From the NCBI RefSeq assembly GCF_036345255.1, contig NZ_CP107783.1, forward strand, positions 8,425,001 to 8,489,000: a DNA stretch of 64,000 bases, in the 5' to 3' direction. The notes beneath the pieces were generated by a model that searched no databases, had not been told where the DNA came from, and was given only the letters and a program-made list of their open reading frames with translations. Origin of the DNA: Streptomyces sp. NBC_00569 (GTDB lineage Bacteria; Actinomycetota; Actinomycetes; Streptomycetales; Streptomycetaceae). Positions 62,610 through 64,000 of this stretch are shown here, piece by piece (position 1 is the stretch's first letter; the number at the start of each line of letters is the position of its first letter). A program made the translations under genes and the position numbers.

Positions 62610-62758
62610 GGGTTCAGCTGCGTACCGAGCGGGACCTGGAGCGCGCTCAAGACCTGTTCCGGCTGAGCTACGCCGCGGCGTGACGGAGCAGGAGCCGGCA
62701 CACGTGACGCGTGGCGGTGACGTGATGGATCGTGGCAGTGCTGCCTTTCGACGGGCGG

Positions 62759-63196
62759 TCAGGAAGTGGCGGTGGAGCTACAAGTATTCGGCGGATCCCC
62801 GGTTTCGGTAACCGGGGATCCGCCGCTATATTGCCGCCGCCTTCCCGCGTGGCCCTGAATGGACTGCTGCTGCTCTCGGTTCTCTGCTGGCGTCGGCTTC
62901 CGGTGTCGACCCCGGCCTTTCTCCAGCGCGGGGCGATCCCATTCGGCGGCTTTCTGTTCGGCCGGCTGCGGCGGGTACAGCACGGTCTTGGCCTCGGCGA
63001 GATCGCTGACCAGGCTGACCGTCTCCCACTCGGTTCCGTCCCATTCCTGGATCACGCGGGGTGCGTCGGGGGCGACGTGTTGCCCGCGGTGCGGCCCTTC
63101 GGTCAGCGGCACCGCGCGACGCTTGCCCTTCGAGGCGTTCTGACGTTCCTCGCGTCGCCGTGCCCAGTCCTCCAGCGACTCCTGTTCGTCGTGCAT
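62759..63196 (-). CDS. DUF6087-family small protein
   Basis: 145 residues. The sequence SLEDWARRREERQNASKGKRRA (quoted as EDWARRREERQNASKGKRRA), PHRGQHVAPDAPRVIQEWDG, VLYPPQ and KGRGRHRKP matches the DUF6087 proteins that I know from Streptomyces. Function unknown. ATG 63196 is the first Met of the conserved part. The last 25 residues run through a strong hairpin and look unlike the family, so the original stop may have been lost. Confidence 0.7.
   Translation of the reverse strand: MHDEQESLEDWARRREERQNASKGKRRAVPLTEGPHRGQHVAPDAPRVIQEWDGTEWETVSLVSDLAEAKTVLYPPQPAEQKAAEWDRPALEKGRGRHRKPTPAENREQQQSIQGHAGRRRQYSGGSPVTETGDPPNTCSSTATS
62789..62825. terminator. Strong hairpin inside the 3' end of the DUF6087 gene
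   Basis: A perfect 16-bp stem (62789-62804 with 62810-62825) with a TCGGT loop. It looks like a terminator for the minus-strand gene but lies before the present stop codon at 62759. Confidence 0.7.
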
Positions 63197-63454
63197 CTCA
63201 GCATCGTGGCGCAGATGTGATGGCCGCGGCCACCGGCTTGGCCAGACGTCACCGTGACCTCGCCGAACCGGCGCGTGTCTGCGCATCGCCTCCCCGTCCG
63301 TCGATGAGCTGCCATCTGGCCAATCGACGGACGTGGTGGGCAGTTGAGTGCCCCAAGATTTCACCGTCGTGCAAGAAGGTGTCTCAGGTTGCCCGTCGTG
63401 ATGCCTCGATGGAGCGGCAGAAGATGTTGACGATGTTGAGATCGAAGTCACTGC

Positions 63455-64000
63455 TCATTGTCGGACCAGCGCGATCATGCGTAGATCTGGATGACTCATC
63501 GGAGCGAAGGCCATGATGCGTACTTGGATCTCCTGGCCGTCGTGAAAGGGCAGGGAGAAGCCTCGGACCTCCCCGTCTGGATGCGCCTGTGCCAGACGAT
63601 CGGCCCAGAGCTCACGCGCTTCGTCGTTGCCGTCCAGGATGTCGTCGCGGAGTTGTAGGAGCTCTGGAACGTCGGGATGCGTGGCGATCGCGAAGCGGAT
63701 CTGCGCGAGGAAGGGGACGGCCCAGTCACTACGCCAGTTGACGAGCTGGTCCCGGGCCTCCGGATACAAGAAGGCGAAGCGCATTAGGTTCGGCTCGTAG
63801 GGCAGCCAGGGGAACCAGTCCTCCTGGGGCTTGTTATGGGCGACGATGTCCCACCAGAGGTTCGAGACATAGGCCGGATGAGGCAGGAGCGCGTCGAGCA
63901 CTGACTGCAGATTCGCATAGGACGCGGGGTCCGGCGCTGTCCGGGGCGGCGGAGGCGCGTGGCCGAGCGCGAGCTGGAAGAGGATGACGCGCTCGGCTTC
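63455..64000 (-). CDS. XRE regulator, MmyB-like ligand-binding domain, 5' truncated
   Basis: 181 codons reach the right edge with the frame still open, so the N-terminus and any HTH lie outside. The sequence NLWWDIVAHN, EDWFPWLPYEPNLMRFAFLYPEARD and WRSDWAVPFLAQIRFA, followed by the C-terminal SLPFHDGQEIQ, fits the MmyB-like PAS-type ligand-binding domain found at the C-terminus of XRE regulators in Streptomyces. These usually sit divergent to a short-chain dehydrogenase gene, which may lie outside the window. Confidence 0.8.
   Translation of the reverse strand, partial: EAERVILFQLALGHAPPPPRTAPDPASYANLQSVLDALLPHPAYVSNLWWDIVAHNKPQEDWFPWLPYEPNLMRFAFLYPEARDQLVNWRSDWAVPFLAQIRFAIATHPDVPELLQLRDDILDGNDEARELWADRLAQAHPDGEVRGFSLPFHDGQEIQVRIMAFAPMSHPDLRMIALVRQ

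Noticed and set aside
1..64000. CRISPR arrays, tRNA, rRNA and phage genes
   Set aside because: I found no regularly spaced repeats, no tRNA cloverleaf and no integrase or structural phage genes by eye.

Overview
The window reads as chromosomal DNA of a Streptomyces-like actinomycete. The evidence is very high GC with G/C-rich third codon positions, many GTG starts and ATGA start-stop overlaps, a mycothiol-type formaldehyde dehydrogenase, a DUF6087-type small protein and an MmyB-like regulator. Most of the 64 kb looks like an accessory catabolic island for plant or lignin-type (methoxy)aromatics. Regulators (four LysR, three TetR, LacI, HxlR, a LuxR-ATPase) and transposase or gene fragments mark the joins between its blocks.

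Layout. 1-4653 (+): 5'-truncated hot-dog hydratase, ferredoxin reductase, SDR, alpha/beta hydrolase, maleylacetate reductase. 4734-13266 (-): a compact eight-gene operon with aldehyde dehydrogenase, SnoaL-like protein, FAH hydrolase, two-domain VOC protein, NmrA-like protein, a LigM/DesA-type tetrahydrofolate-dependent aryl O-demethylase, PurU and FolD. 13439-16680 (-): CitE-like lyase, CaiB-type CoA-transferase and flavin hydroxylase, divergent from a LysR gene. 17744-20430: scarred DNA with an HxlR regulator, an OYE-family reductase and decayed copies of LysR and LuxR genes. 20430-26000: LysR, LuxR-ATPase, hydroxyquinol 1,2-dioxygenase and a second ferredoxin reductase. 26398-27770: a frameshifted metallo-beta-lactamase-fold gene and an IS256-type scrap. 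27902-33930: KstD-like flavoprotein, MHS transporter, TIM-barrel isomerase-like protein, SDR and LacI. 34231-34590: IS21 remnant. 34824-38052: two-component flavin monooxygenase, ABM protein and an AT-richer NmrA paralogue. 38197-38784: transposase and MetE-like fragments. 38958-44500: TetR, a cytosolic NMT1-like protein, flavin hydroxylase, extradiol dioxygenase and FAH hydrolase. 44582-47035: two converging MFS transporters. 47341-52221: LysR, P450, Rieske ferredoxin, ferredoxin reductase and mycothiol-dependent formaldehyde dehydrogenase. 52415-57271: TetR, GH3 glycosidase, sugar-type MFS and TetR. 58914-62439: LysR and the 3-oxoadipate genes pcaF-pcaI-pcaJ. The right edge holds small or partial genes.

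How the parts fit (inference). Two chemically different O-demethylation systems are present, each beside its own C1 disposal route: folate-dependent demethylase with FolD and PurU (formate), and P450-Rieske-reductase with mycothiol-dependent formaldehyde oxidation. Demethylated or hydroxylated rings can enter either of two VOC+FAH meta-cleavage modules or the hydroxyquinol ortho route. The latter is complete here: hydroxyquinol dioxygenase, maleylacetate reductase, PcaIJ, PcaF.

The most notable non-coding signal is a shared inverted repeat, ATGC(A/G)-N5-TGCAT, in front of three separate operons: the aldehyde dehydrogenase/O-demethylase operon, the ferredoxin reductase/hydroxyquinol dioxygenase operon and the two-component monooxygenase operon. 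It suggests one regulator ties them into a regulon. All functions are read by eye from sequence motifs; no database search was run.
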